Notes: generated by a model from the letters alone, not told the origin. Positions 36,401-47,359 are shown, counted from the first letter of the stretch. The stretch: 64,000 nucleotides of DNA from Sodiomyces alkalinus F11 (GCF_003711515.1 NW_021167083.1:467697-531696); one strand, 5' to 3'. Translations and numbers: made by a program.

Positions 36401-37484
36401 CTTGTCGAGGTAGGGGGGTTGGAACTGTAGTGACAGGGGGGAAGAGCCTGAATTCAAAGGATAGAGACCTTCAGGGCGTGAGGAGAGAAGGAGTAGGAGT
36501 AGGAGTAGGAGCGTGGGATGTCGGAAGATGAGAAGATCGGTGGATCAGACGGCAGAAGGGAAGAAGGGAAGAAGGCGGAGGATTGTTTGCCGTCGTCGAC
36601 GAATGCAAGGCCTGGCGGTTGACTTATAGGTTGTCCTCTTCCAACGACTCGTATACGGAGAGAAAGTCGATCAACCGTTCATGATATAAGGTGGATATGA
36701 CTGATTCGCCGTGTTCTCTGGAGCTTGTTGGTCATCGTCATGCAATCATGTGGACTTGGCAGCGTAATAAATAGTCCATATAATTGACGGAAGGCTAGAA
36801 GAAGTAGAAGACAAGAGTTGCTGTATGGCGAAGCTTGCTTGGGTGAGGTATTTTACCGTTGAAAGCCGAGAAATAAATAAGCCATGCGCTATGAGGACGG
36901 AGTGGTTTGGGCGGCGATGATGGGGGAGGGAGGACATTCAGCATTTTTTTTTCTTTTTTTTCTTTTTCTTCTTCTTCTTCTCATTTCTGAGTAATTGCCC
37001 CGCCATGAAGTAATACCAAGCAACAATTTACCCCGCCACAACCCCGCCATTACTAAGGCATAAATACAGAAGGTACGTCAAAGCAGTGACTCCTCGATAC
37101 ATGCAATAAAGACTAATAACCGCCTATCGGAACCCCAAACCCTAAGCAAAAACCCCGTGAAAATAAAAATGGAATCCGGGATTTCTGTGATGCCTCATTT
37201 GGCGCGTGCGGTGAAGAAACCATAGGAGGAATTTTCCCACCCCCACTATCCATCCCATCAACTGGACGTCCACCTCCCACCGCCCACCGCCCACTCCCAA
37301 CGTCCACTCCTACCTCCCACATCCAATTTCACGCCCTCGTATCGCGTGCCGAAAGAACTCTTCCTCGCCGGGACGATTCTTTCGTTCTTTTTTTTCTTTT
37401 CTTTTCTTTTTCTTTTCATTTATAACGGAGTGTCATCGGCAGACAAGTCGAAACACTCCTGATTCGAGAGGAAAACACACAAAG
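36401..37484. promoter_or_regulatory. Bidirectional promoter region between EFL1 and eIF3l
   Basis: Both genes start at the edges of this 1.08 kb, one on each strand. A T-rich pyrimidine tract at 37381-37420, about 65 bases before the eIF3l start, resembles fungal leader or promoter elements. Another lies at 36944-36980. No coding region. Confidence 0.5.
37381..37420 (+). promoter_or_regulatory. T/C-rich tract before eIF3l
   Basis: A homopyrimidine run followed by CATTTATAACGG, about 65 bases upstream of the ATG. Its placement fits a core promoter or leader element. No direct evidence beyond position. Confidence 0.35.
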
Positions 37485-39170
37485 ATGAGCGGCTTCCAAA
37501 ACGGCGAGCGCCAGGTGCGCGCCATGGATGACGACAGCGATGTCGAGGAGGAGGCCCTCGTCAACGACTACAAGGAGCAGGTCCAGTACGAAGACGGAGC
37601 TGAGCTGGAGCGGGTCAGCTCCATGTCCATGGCCCAGCAACCCGACGACATCCAGTCCCGCCTCGTCGCCGCCGCCCAACCCCTCGACTTCTCCGCCCCT
37701 TTGGAGGTCAAGTTCCAGAGCTACGATGCCTACTGTAGCTTGTTCCACTTTATTCTCAACAGCGAAGGTCCCATCGACCTCGAGCCCCCTTCGGTATGTC
37801 GGTGTTGTCGGCGTTGGCGTTGGTGTTGGTGTTGGTGTTGTCGTCGTCGTTGTTTGTCGTTTTGGTGATGATTCGTCGTGGATCTCCTCGGGAGATGGAT
37901 ACAAATGAAATGGAGCATCTTTTTTGACCAAATGAACTAGTACTACTGGGCTTGGGATGTCATCGACGAATTCATCTACCAGTTCAACTCGTTCTCGTCG
38001 TATCGCAACCGCATCGCGAGGCAAGGCTCGAATGAGGAGGAGGTGCAGGTCCTCCGGGAGAACCCCAACACCTGGGGCTGCTACAGCGTCCTCAACGTCC
38101 TCTACTCGCTCATCCAGCGGTCCCAGATCACCGAGCAGCTCGCGGCCATGCGTCGGAACGAGGACCCGATGAGCGTGGCCGGGGAGTACGGGTCGAAGAA
38201 CCTGTACCGCATGCTCGGGTACTTCTCCATCGTCGGCCTCCTGCGCGTGCACACGCTGCTGGGCGACTTCAGCCTCGCGCTCAAGACGCTCGACGACATC
38301 GAGCTGAACAAGAAGGCCATGTTCGCGCGCGTCATGGCCGCGCACTTCACGACCTACTACTACGTGGGCTTCTCGTACATGATGATGCACCGGTACGCCG
38401 ACGCCATCCGCATGTTCAGCCACATCCTGGTGTACGTGTCGAGAACGAAGAACTTCCAGAAGAGCGCGCAGTACGACTCGATCACTAAGAAGAACGAGCA
38501 AATGTACGCGCTCATCGCCATCTGCGTGGCCTTCCAGCCCACCCGGCTCGACGACACCATCCACACCGCCCTGCGCGACAAGTACGGCGACCAGCTGCTC
38601 AAGCTGCAGCGCGGCGGGCCCGAGTCCCTGCCCATCTTCGAGGAGCTCTTCCGCGCCGCCTGCCCCAAGTTCATCTCCCCCGTGCCGCCCGACTTTGACG
38701 ACCCGGCCTCCAACATCGACCCGGTCGAGCACCACCTGTCCGTCTTCATGGACGAGGTCAAGACCAACATGTTCAGCCCCACCATCAAGTCGTATCTGCG
38801 CCTCTACACCACCATGGACCTGAACAAGTTGGCCGGCTTCCTCGACGTCGACACGGACGAGCTCCGGTCCTGGCTCCTCGTCGCCAAGCAGCGGACCAAG
38901 CAGCTGCGGTGGACCGAGAATAGCCTGCTGGATGGCGATTTGGTGAACGTCAGCGACCTTGATTATGCCCTTCAAAATGTGAGGTTTTTTTTTAGTTTTT
39001 TTTTTTTTTGGTCATCATCTCATTGCACCACCCACAAATGCTATCCACCCGAAATGACATGGCATGCTAATAGTACATTCTTGCAGGACCTTATCCATAT
39101 CTCGGAAGCCAAGGTGGGCCGTAAGCTTGTGGACTGGTATCTGCGCAACCTCTCGCGCACTTACACCTAG
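37485..39170 (+). CDS. eIF3 subunit L, three exons, 476 aa
   Basis: Exons 37485-37793, 37941-38978 and 39087-39170 join to 476 residues, all in phase 0. eIF3l is a PCI-domain subunit of the eIF3 complex that recruits mRNA to the 40S ribosome. Seen: YYWAWDVIDEFIYQFNSFSSYRNR after intron 1, YSLIQRSQI and a highly conserved core AMFARVMAAHFTTYYYVGFS, then SAQYDSITKKNEQMYALIAI and the PCI end FLDVDTDELRSWLLVAKQR. The family's length is about 470-560 residues. Subunit L is present in filamentous fungi but missing from S. cerevisiae. Intron 2 contains a 14-base T run before the branch site. Confidence 0.93.
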
Positions 39171-39911
39171 GGGGAGCTACGGGAGGGCGACAAATACCGA
39201 CAACTCGATAATCACGCGTCACTACTACCAAGGAACGGATCAGGTGGCACCTAACTGCCCACTCATCTGCGGACAAGCCGGAAAGAACGGAAAATGAAAA
39301 GAGGAGGGATGGTAGCTCGCATTGTTTTGGCGTTACGGCGTCCTAATAAACCATGTCCCCCGGACCAGGACCGAACGGGGGCGGGAGCTGGCATGGTAAG
39401 GTAAGGCATGGAGGAGGGGAAAGGGGGGTTCGGACTGAAATCGGGTTTGTCGAGAAACAAGAACAAAGTATCGAGAAACAACTTTTGACGAAGAATGACC
39501 ATGTTTAGGTATTTTCGCGGTGGATGTCTGCGGTTGTCTGTGGCCGTGATAAAGGGGGGAGGGGGTCATTAGAGACGTTCAAGAAAGCACTCAGACCGCA
39601 CGAAGGACAAGGAGTCGCAACGCAAATAACAACCTTGCCTATCAAAGGTATGCAAGTCGCAATCTGGCTCCGTTAAAGTTAAGGGCAAATTTCATGGGTT
39701 TGCCACCTTGATAAGCTTTATCCATAGGGCGCCACCGAACATGCTCTCCTTACCTAGGTATAGGTACTCTATGTTGCTTTGACGGCTGCCTACCTTAGCC
39801 CTGAACAGATATAAATAATTACTCTGTCCTTCCCTTTCCAGCCATTCTTCGATTACTCCTTCCAGCTACCCATCAAGAAACACCAACTCTTGCCTTGTTC
39901 CCCCCAGCACG
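39171..39911. other. Intergenic between eIF3l and a small orphan frame
   Basis: About 740 bases of 3' flank and upstream DNA. A TTACCTAGGTATAGGTAC copy of the dispersed palindrome sits near 39751-39768, followed by an A/T-rich ATATAAATAATTA that could serve as a core promoter for the frame at 39912. No other gene is seen. Confidence 0.5.
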
Positions 39912-40391
39912 ATGACTTCCGACCACCGCTCGCCGACAATGCCGACACCGGCATCACCAGAAAGAACCTGGCCATGGCAGCCAATTAACCGAAACATTCC
40001 GTTTTTCAAGTGCTGGCTGCGAGATTTCGAACAGCATCCAAAACCAAGCCTAGATGGCGTACAGCCGGTATTTGGGTTCTCATGGCTCGTACAGCCTGGC
40101 ATTCATGCTGTCGAGGTGTATGAAGCCATTCTATCCAACGTTTCTCACCAACCGGTACACTTGGAGGTCTTCATTTGTCAGGCTGGCGTAGTTCAAGAGA
40201 CCCTTCCGCCTCGACCGAACAAGCACCGCGATGGCCCAGATTACGCGGACATGGAAGATCGAGACGTGTCTTTCGTTATACTCAACGAGGCGCAACACTG
40301 GCGAGTTATGCGATGGTTCCGTCGGCATGGCTACCACACTTTGTTCCCCTGGATTGCCACTCCTATTGGTTGCCTGTTTATGGTGTCCTAA
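39912..40391 (+). CDS. Hypothetical protein, 159 aa (possibly a fragment)
   Basis: A complete ATG-to-stop frame without recognised domains. The middle (FEQHPKPSLDGVQPVFGFSWLVQPGIHAVEVYEAILSNVSHQPVHLEVFICQAG) reads like globular protein with alternating strands. The two other forward frames are also open over 40175-40441 and 40231-40734, and the last of these (LAIPTTSYKSVHVWRFSDGSAMVPMHQLVARP) also looks protein-like. The gene may therefore continue after an intron or a frameshift that I could not place. Promoter-like A/T-rich DNA precedes it. Lineage-specific gene or decayed gene are both possible. Confidence 0.4.
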   Translation: MTSDHRSPTMPTPASPERTWPWQPINRNIPFFKCWLRDFEQHPKPSLDGVQPVFGFSWLVQPGIHAVEVYEAILSNVSHQPVHLEVFICQAGVVQETLPPRPNKHRDGPDYADMEDRDVSFVILNEAQHWRVMRWFRRHGYHTLFPWIATPIGCLFMVS

Positions 40392-41292
40392 ATCCGATGT
40401 TGATCCGGAAGCCGCTTTACCAGGAGCCCTCGCAGCTTTGAACCTGCGGGAGCAAGACTTGTCTCCTCGAAGCTCCCTTCCGAGTGGTGTCCTCGCGATA
40501 CCAACTACCAGCTATAAGAGCGTTCACGTTTGGCGGTTCTCCGATGGTTCCGCGATGGTTCCGATGCACCAACTGGTCGCTCGGCCGATACCCTTGGACG
40601 ACGTCGTGTTGCTTGGATCACCCCACTTCCGAACAATCGCGGGAGAATACCAGACGACCTCGACGAAGCATCAGAATCTGTCGCCATGTCCCAAGATGGA
40701 CATGATTGAGACCGTCTCCGTGTGTTGCCGATAGGTATATATTTAAGGTAAATATAACAGCCCTACGGGTTTGCAAAAACGGAAGCTACGTTCGACTTTC
40801 GATAACGCAACTAAGGTACCCCGGGGATCATAAAAACAGCAGGGCGGAAGGCACGAGACCCTAAAGCCCCTGCCGTGTGGCTGCTGAAGGGGGAACCGGA
40901 GTGAGGGAGCGTGGAAGGCGCACCAACCTTGATGGTTTCCCTGAAACGGAAGGCACGCACGGGTGTTTAGGGAATAAACGGATTCAGGAAGGAAGGGGCC
41001 GGCTAGCCCCTGCTAAAGGGAGGTAGGACATAAAGGATACCTTATGCCTGGATGAACTTGTGAATGTGAAGTACCTTATGTACCTAGGTAAGGTAGCTCT
41101 TTCTCTGAAGGTGACGACTGTTCTGGGAGTGAAACTGAAGATGTTGTGTTGATAGCAATAAGGCTGATTGGCGTGGCCCTCTGCCCAGGGACTTGGCGGA
41201 GGATCTGCAGACGTCACCCATCTTTGAGCCGAAGTATCGAATGTACCACAGCAGGGGGCGATGTACCTGAGGTACGCATTGACCACGCCACT

Positions 41293-41326
41293 ACCTTACC
41301 TTAGTGTATAATACCTAAGGTAAGGT
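41293..41326. repeat. 12-bp perfect inverted repeat of the dispersed palindrome
   Basis: ACCTTACCTTAG at 41293-41304 is followed, after a 10-base spacer, by its exact reverse complement CTAAGGTAAGGT at 41315-41326. The motif belongs to the same ACCTTAGGTA family seen across this window. It lies about 460 bases upstream of the USP start codon. Confidence 0.9.
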
Positions 41327-41378
41327 TACTTTTAAGTCTCCCCGCCCCTCGGCAAAGCTTCGAGCTATCGATCGTCAT

Positions 41379-41425
41379 CTTCCCTCTCTACTCTCCTTTT
41401 TCCTCTTCTTCCCTCTTCACAAACA
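41379..41425 (+). promoter_or_regulatory. CT-rich leader/promoter tract of the USP gene
   Basis: C/T-only stretches directly before a CAAACACTGTCCCAAACATTC leader, 360-400 bases upstream of the ATG. This arrangement is common at transcription starts of filamentous-fungal genes. Inferred from composition and position only. Confidence 0.35.
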
Positions 41426-41784
41426 CTGTCCCAAACATTCGGCAGAGTCGATCATACATCCGACAAGTACAAAAATATCATCATCGGGCAACCTTTTTAC
41501 GTCGATATTAGGAGAATGCTCGCTCGCCTCCATAGGTTTCCCTGAGCCGCGATTGAGCTAACAGCTCCCGGACCCATTCGTAGGTATCATCATACCACTC
41601 GAGTTCTCCCTACCATACCATTACGAGGCATCATTCTTCCTACACTTCCCGGGACTTCGAAGTGCAGAAGAAAACAAGAAAAGGGAAACCCAGCTTGTGC
41701 CAGTTGTTAATCCAACTCGATCCGACCGTATCCTTTCCAAAATTTACATCTCGAAGACGACCCCGCTGACGCGGCTCACCCACC

Positions 41785-43593
41785 ATGTCTTCACCAACCC
41801 CCCGCATCTCTATCCATACCTCCCCTGCCTCCCCCCCAAACCAACCTGCCCACGAAGCAGGACCAAGCACCGACACCGACGACAACCGAGCGTCTTGTTC
41901 CGAGACGACGAGGGGCCGGCCAACCATTCGGATCAAGGGTCAGAATACACCGCGACCGCTTGCCTTGTCGCGGGACTCGTCCGCCGGTTCCTCCGCCCAC
42001 CTCGGCTGGGCGTCCGATTCGACGGTCCGACCATCGCAGGGGCGTAGGGGCTCCGTGTCGTCGCTCAGCTTCGCGCCGGTGCGGAACCCCGAATTGCCGC
42101 AGGGAACACACAAGAAGACGGACAAGGAGCGCATCAGGGCATCTTCTCCTCCTCCTGCGAGGTTAGTCTCCTCTCCTTTTCGTTTCGAGTCTACTAAGGC
42201 GTGTCCGTCGTCTTCCACTAACGAACAAACACCTTGGCAGGTTCCAGTCGCGGGTGGCTTTCGACAACGTGCAGCTGGGCGAGGCCACTAAGCGCAACAC
42301 CTCGTCCCTCACGCTCAATGTCCGCCATCGGGGCTTCCAGCTCAAGAGGCGGTCGCGCATGTTCATGGTGGGTATCGACGAGCATGAGTACTCGGACGAG
42401 GCGCTGCAGTGGCTGCTGGACGAGATGGTCGACGACGGAGACGAGGTGGTGTGCGTGCGGGTGGTGGAGAACATGACTAAGACGATGCAGTCGTATCAGC
42501 AGGATGCGCACGCACTGATGGGCTCGATCCTTGCCAAGAATGAAGCGAACCGCGCGATCAATTTTACACTGGAGTATGCGTCGGGGAAACTGCATGCCAC
42601 TTTTCACAAGCTGGTGAGTTTTCCTTTTTTTTTTTTTTTTTTTTTTTTTTAGAGAGAGAGAGAGAAAAAATCTTGTTATTCTGCTCTGCATTCACTACTG
42701 ACCCCTCCCCCTCTTAGATTCAAATATATCAGCCGGCCATGTTGATCGTCGGCACGCGCGGACGCTCGCTGGGCGGATTCCAGAGCCTAGTCAACACGCG
42801 CAACTCCTTCTCCCAGTACTGCCTCCAGTACTCGCCCATCCCCGTGGTGGTGGTGCGGCCGACGGCGCAGCGCGACAAGAAGCGGAATAAGAGGCAGCAG
42901 GACACCGAACGGCAGACGTACGCTAAGATGCTGACGGCGACGGGCGGGAAGCACGAGACGGACAGCGCGCGGACGATCCGGTACGCGACGGAGGTGAAGT
43001 ACTCGGCGGAGGAGGAGGCGCACCACGTGGCTAGGGCGCTCGGGTTGCCGGCGTCGTTCGATCCTACCATCAAGCCGCTGAACGTCCAGCTGGGTCGGCG
43101 ACTGAAGCAACAGACCGAGGGGTCGTCATTGTCGGCGTCGCCGTCGCGTTCGCCGCTGTCGGTCACCGTGACGTCGGCGGATACTAAAGAGGATGAGGAG
43201 GAAAAAGAAGCAGAAGCAGAAGCAAAAGCAGAAGCAGAAGCAGAGAAAAAGGAGGAGGGCCCGGAGACGGAAGAGGTTCAGGCGCAGGTGCAGACGCAGG
43301 TGCTTCCCATGAGCGCGGTGGGCGACGTTGGCGACGGTGATGGCAATGATGATGGTGACGAGGAGGACGATGATGATAACGATGACGACGACGAGGACGA
43401 CGAGGAGGGGTTCGAGGCGATACCGGGCGAGGAGGCGCTGGGGCGGGATCAGCAGGACCGTCTCCACGATATGGAAGTTGGCGAGGCGGCGGCGCTCCTT
43501 AAGCAGAATCGTCGGCAGAGCATGGGTTCAGGGGGGACGGATGACGACTCGGATGGTGGGAAGCAGGGTGGTGAGGGTGGTAGTAAGAGTTGA
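41785..43593 (+). CDS. Universal stress protein (UspA) family, three exons, 541 aa
   Basis: Exons 41785-42161, 42241-42613 and 42718-43593 join to 541 residues. The central UspA domain (about residues 130-300) has strand FMVGIDEHEYSDEALQWLLDEM, then VVCVRVVEN and LIVGTRGRSLGGFQ, ending YCLQYSPIPVVVVRP. The nucleotide-binding signature G-2X-G-9X-G-S/T is altered: GTRG is present but the second Gly-Ser is replaced by an NTRNSFSQY segment, a form I recall from other fungal USPs. The N-terminus (about 125 residues) and the C-terminus after 400 are disordered; the tail has a Glu/Ala/Lys repeat and a long Asp/Glu run. The role is unknown; USP proteins generally bind ATP or act as stress-linked signalling adaptors. 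Intron 2 is 104 nt and contains a 28-base T run. Confidence 0.88.
42623..42665. repeat. Poly-T plus GA run in intron 2 of the USP gene
   Basis: About 28 T bases followed by an AGAGAGAGAGAGA run, all within the intron. A homopolymer of this size is prone to length error in sequencing, but it lies outside coding sequence. Confidence 0.9.
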
Positions 43594-44387
43594 TGCAGAA
43601 AAAAGGAACGCTTGATGTCGTGTTTTCTTTCATTGTTCTTAGAGGCGGATGGAGGGTCAATTATTGTCAGGGCGTTCACAATTCGGATGGCGGTATCCAT
43701 AGGTATTCTCCTATTTCTAGAGGACAGGCTGGCTACGGACTATGGGAAGGGTCGGGGTCATACAAGAGATGCGGTTGGATGGTAGATGGGAATGAGGAGT
43801 TCTGTATGCTTATGTTATGCTTTTGTTAGACGTGATATCCTTCGCTCTGGGTGAAGGTCATGTTTTTGGTCTTTGGCGTGTCGCGAGAAGGAAGTAAGGT
43901 AAGGTACCTTATGGTACGAAGTATTGCTCAAGTACCCATGTACCAATGTACAACGTCGTACCCTCGTCCATGTACCCTGAACAGGATCAGGTACCTTAGG
44001 TACTTTAGTAGCCCACTCCGGCGATCCGGTACGGTGCCGCCATTCGCTTAGTAATTACGAGCTAGACCGTTTAGGGGAAGATTAGCTAAGCTTTTACATT
44101 CCCGCCCGACTCCTAACCGCTGGTTGGAATTCTGGGCGATTCATCTCCCTCCTTCAGCTTCACCTTTCGCTTCCCATCTTTCCCCTCCCTCTTGTAATCA
44201 TCCAACAACAACTACTTTCTCTCTTGCTTTCTGAACTCCTCACTGCATAGCGGACCACCAGAGATGAGAACGACATCTCCTGCCTTTATTTCCTTCTTAC
44301 TACGAACTTTATAGACAGCTCTTCTTGGCTCTTCCTCCTATTACTCCTCCTCCCCCCACCACCTGAGAACGACGACGATCGACCCCA
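43594..44387. other. Intergenic between USP gene and GPHR
   Basis: Contains copies of the dispersed palindrome near 43903-43916 and 43989-44007 (GGTACCTTAGGTACTTTAG). A CT-rich leader with CAACAACAACTAC precedes the next start codon. No supported gene. Confidence 0.5.
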
Positions 44388-46151
44388 ATGCCCTGGCCCG
44401 GTTTCTTCTCCAGCTGCGACGACACCGCCTGCAAACCAGTCAACCCCCACGCCCCGTCCCCCCTCAGCCTCGCCTTCTCGGTCGGCCACTTCCTCGTCAC
44501 CTTCGCGGTCCTCGCGACCCTCGCCCACCGCCACCTCTTCCCCCGCCTCGCCGCCGTCCACGAGAGCCACGACGGCCACGACAACCTCCTCCCCCCCCAC
44601 GCGCCCGCGACCCTCCGCCAAGCCCACGCCGAACATGGCCGCAAGACCCTGCGCCGCCGCGCCGCGGCCCTCGCCTTCAGCGCCACCGTCGCCCTGGCCG
44701 CCGTCCTGGCCGAGCTGATCCTCTGCGAGGTGGCCGGCCTGGTGCACCCGCGCGCCCGCGCCCTGGGGCTCGCCGTCGTCATACCCGCGCTCCTGGTCCT
44801 GCTGGTCGGGGTGGTCCCCTTCCTCGAGATCCAAAGCGTCGTCTCCGGTCTCGGGTACCGGTTTCAGCGCACTGCGAAGGGGAACATGCCGCGTCTGCCC
44901 TGGGCGGTGCAGCTCGTGGCCTTTGCGGGGTGGTTGGCTCTTTTCTGGAGCCTGGGGCTGCTCGTCCCGCGGGATACGGAGCCTCACGCTGTCGCGGCGG
45001 CGGCGGCGAGGAGGAGGAGGTCGTACTGGGGCGGCCTCGCGGCCAGCAAGCCCGTCGAGGAGGAGGAGTGGGAGGAGACGGGTCTCACGAGGGCGTGTCT
45101 CGAGAGGATCGGGGTGGTGGGGATCCTGCTCATGGCGATGCTGAGCGGCTTCGCGGCCGTGTCGAGCCCGTGGCACACGCTCCTGTCGGCGGCGGAACGC
45201 AAGAAGAGACCCATCACCGAGGCGGACGTGGCAAGGAAGGAGGCCGGGCTCGACGCCGCTGGCGAGATGTTGCTGACGAAACGGCGCCGGTTGCAGGCGC
45301 TGGAGCGCAAGTCTTCGACGACGCGGTCGCGCCCTGCTGCTTCTTCTGCCGGTGGTGGTGGCGGCGGCGGTCTCGTGGGCAAGATGCTCGGGGCGGTCAG
45401 GGGCGTAATGAGCGGCGACGAGGCCGAGATGCGCGCGTTGCGGGTGGAGATCGCCGGGCTGGAGACGATGCAGGCCAACCTCGGTGCCCAGCTCGGGGTG
45501 ATGCGGTCGAAGCAAGCGGCCACGGCGCGCGCGGGGACGCGGCTGGGCCGGTGCCTGGCGGTGCCGCGGTGGCTGTTTAGCTTCTACTGCGTGTACCGCG
45601 TGGCGGCGACGGCGCTGACGACGGTGCGGCGCGCGTACGGCTACGGCTACCACCCTTCGTCGTCGCCGGCGTTCAGCTCGTCCGACCCGATCAGCCGGTT
45701 TCTGGGCCTGCTGGCGCGGCACTGGGACCCGCAGCTGGACCAGACGGCGTGGGCGCGGCAGATTTCTTTCCTCTTGTCGGGGGTGATGTTGGCGGCGTCG
45801 GCGAACTCGGCGACCCAGACTTTCCATTTGTTTTCGAGGTGGGCGCCCGGGCTGCGGTACCAGGCGCAGGCGAACCTGGCGCTGTTGACGGGGCAGGTGG
45901 CGGCGGTGTATGTGGTGAGCGCGGCGCTGTTGTTGAGGAGCAGCTTGCCAAGGGAGGTGGGGTGGGCGGTGGGGGATGCGCTGCGGAGTGCGCTGGACCC
46001 GTGGTTTGTGGATCGGTGGTTTGAGGGGTGGTTCCTCGTCAGCAGTGTGGCGACGGCGGTGGGCATCTTTATTGGGAGGAAGATGGCTGTCGGGGGTGGG
46101 GATGACTGGGATGATCTTGCTGGGGAGGAGATGGGGCAGAAGAGGTGTTGA
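44388..46151 (+). CDS. Golgi pH regulator (GPHR/GTG) family membrane protein, 587 aa
   Basis: A single-exon multi-spanning protein of the GPHR family, which in animals is a Golgi anion channel needed for acidification and in plants was described as GTG1/2. Seen: N-terminal helices (PLSLAFSVGHFLVTFAVLATLAHRHLF, AALAFSATVALAAVLAELIL, LALVVIPALLVLLVGVVPFLEIQ by position), the LERIGVVGILLMAMLSGFAAVSSPW block that marks the family, a central charged coiled coil (DVARKEAGLDAAGEMLLTKRRRLQALERKS), and the second membrane half with YCVYRVAATAL, DQTAWARQISFLLSGVMLAASANS and a last helix LVSSVATAVGIFIGRKM. Fungal members are about 500-600 residues. No signal peptide is needed. It is close to the minus-strand ACC deaminase, and the two genes end 150 bases apart, tail to tail. 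Confidence 0.88.
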   Translation: MPWPGFFSSCDDTACKPVNPHAPSPLSLAFSVGHFLVTFAVLATLAHRHLFPRLAAVHESHDGHDNLLPPHAPATLRQAHAEHGRKTLRRRAAALAFSATVALAAVLAELILCEVAGLVHPRARALGLAVVIPALLVLLVGVVPFLEIQSVVSGLGYRFQRTAKGNMPRLPWAVQLVAFAGWLALFWSLGLLVPRDTEPHAVAAAAARRRRSYWGGLAASKPVEEEEWEETGLTRACLERIGVVGILLMAMLSGFAAVSSPWHTLLSAAERKKRPITEADVARKEAGLDAAGEMLLTKRRRLQALERKSSTTRSRPAASSAGGGGGGGLVGKMLGAVRGVMSGDEAEMRALRVEIAGLETMQANLGAQLGVMRSKQAATARAGTRLGRCLAVPRWLFSFYCVYRVAATALTTVRRAYGYGYHPSSSPAFSSSDPISRFLGLLARHWDPQLDQTAWARQISFLLSGVMLAASANSATQTFHLFSRWAPGLRYQAQANLALLTGQVAAVYVVSAALLLRSSLPREVGWAVGDALRSALDPWFVDRWFEGWFLVSSVATAVGIFIGRKMAVGGGDDWDDLAGEEMGQKRC

Positions 46152-46303
46152 GAAGACCGTGGGGGGAGAGAGAGAGGAAGGGGACAAGGCATTTGTCGTG
46201 ATCCTATGCATAGTTTGGTCTCGCTGGTCGGACCATTCACCAGACGGTATATATTTCATTCTTAATGAGACGGATGATGCAGTTGTCAAACAGGAGGACC
46301 CGG

Positions 46304-47359
46304 CTACTCCAAAGCCGAGTAGGCATTGAGGGCAAGCTGTCCGCCTAGATGGGCGTAAAGCACGTTGCTCCCCTCGGGAATCTCCCCCTTGCGGATCATG
46401 TCCATCATCCCGGCCAGACTCTTCCCCTCGTAGACGGGATCGGTAATGAACCCCTCGGTGGCGGCACCAAACTTGATGGCATCAACGGTCGCCTGGTCCG
46501 GGATGCCGTACACACCGCCATGATAGCGCCCATCCAGCACAATGTCCTCCTCGGTGATATCCCCCTCCTCCAAGCCGATCTTGACGGCCGTGGCGCGGGC
46601 GATGCGCAAAACCTGGTCAAAAGTCTGCCGCACCTTCGCCGAGGCATCGATGCCCACGACCTTCCTAGGCCGGGAGCCGCACGTCTTCTGCGCGAGCTTG
46701 AACCCGGCCACCATGCCAGCGAACGTAGACCCCGTCACCGCGCAGACGACAACCGTGTCGAAGAACACCCCGAGGGCCTCCTCCTGCGCCTCGACCTCGA
46801 AAGCCCAGCGCGCGAACCCGAGCCCGCCGAGCGGATGGTCCGACGCCCCGGCGGGGATGTAATACGGCGTCCGTCCCTGGGCGGCCAGCTCCTCGCGCAA
46901 GCGGCGGAGGGTGTCCTTGTGCTCGATGCCGAAGGGGGACGGGTCGAGGCGCACATCGGCGCCCATGAGGCGCGAGAGCTGCAGGTTGCCGACCTTCTCG
47001 TAGGCCGGGTCGGACCAGTCGACCCATTTCTCCTGCACGAGGGCGGCGCGGAGGCCGAGCTTGGCGGCCACGGCGGAGACCTGGCGCGTGTGGTTGGACT
47101 GCACGCCGCCGATGCTGACGAGGGTGTCGCACCGCTGGGCCAGGGCTTCGGCGGCGAGGTATTCGAGCTTGCGGGTCTTGTTGCCGCCGTAGGCGAGGCC
47201 CGAGTTGCAGTCTTCGCGCTTGGCGTAGATGGCGACTTGGCCGCCTAGGGCGGAGGAGATGCGCGGGAGGGCTTGGATGGGGGAGGGGCCGAAGAGGAAG
47301 GATTCGCGGGGGATGCTGGCGAAGGGTTCGGGGAGGTTGACTTGGACGTGGGTTGCCAT
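46304..47359 (-). CDS. 1-Aminocyclopropane-1-carboxylate (ACC) deaminase, 351 aa
   Basis: A single-exon fold-type II PLP enzyme that converts the ethylene precursor ACC to 2-oxobutanoate and ammonia. Seen: GGNKTRK with the PLP lysine K61, [11 protein letters not shown] with S88, [14 protein letters not shown], and the C-terminal [14 protein letters not shown] with Y310 and E311, then [12 protein letters not shown] with L338. Tyr/Glu and Leu at those places are the residues that separate true ACC deaminases from D-cysteine desulfhydrases. The length is typical (bacterial 338, fungal about 350-360). ACC deaminase is known in Trichoderma and other plant-associated fungi. The ATG at 47359 gives [20 protein letters not shown]; no other start is near. 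The gene is next to a TauD-type dioxygenase on the same strand, 665 bases away. Confidence 0.93.
   Translation of the reverse strand: MATHVQVNLPEPFASIPRESFLFGPSPIQALPRISSALGGQVAIYAKREDCNSGLAYGGNKTRKLEYLAAEALAQRCDTLVSIGGVQSNHTRQVSAVAAKLGLRAALVQEKWVDWSDPAYEKVGNLQLSRLMGADVRLDPSPFGIEHKDTLRRLREELAAQGRTPYYIPAGASDHPLGGLGFARWAFEVEAQEEALGVFFDTVVVCAVTGSTFAGMVAGFKLAQKTCGSRPRKVVGIDASAKVRQTFDQVLRIARATAVKIGLEEGDITEEDIVLDGRYHGGVYGIPDQATVDAIKFGAATEGFITDPVYEGKSLAGMMDMIRKGEIPEGSNVLYAHLGGQLALNAYSALE

Larger units (their letters stand above)
40392..41784. other. Intergenic and leader of the USP gene
   Basis: The first part (to 40734) holds the open continuation described for the preceding frame. The rest has dispersed palindrome copies near 41074-41094 and 41290-41327, then a C/T-rich leader (41379-41425) before the USP gene. 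No supported gene. Confidence 0.45.

Noticed and set aside
44286..46289. 667-codon minus-strand frame
   Set aside because: Antisense to the GPHR gene, whose membrane helices are unambiguous; the minus translation is Arg/Pro/His-rich without any fold.
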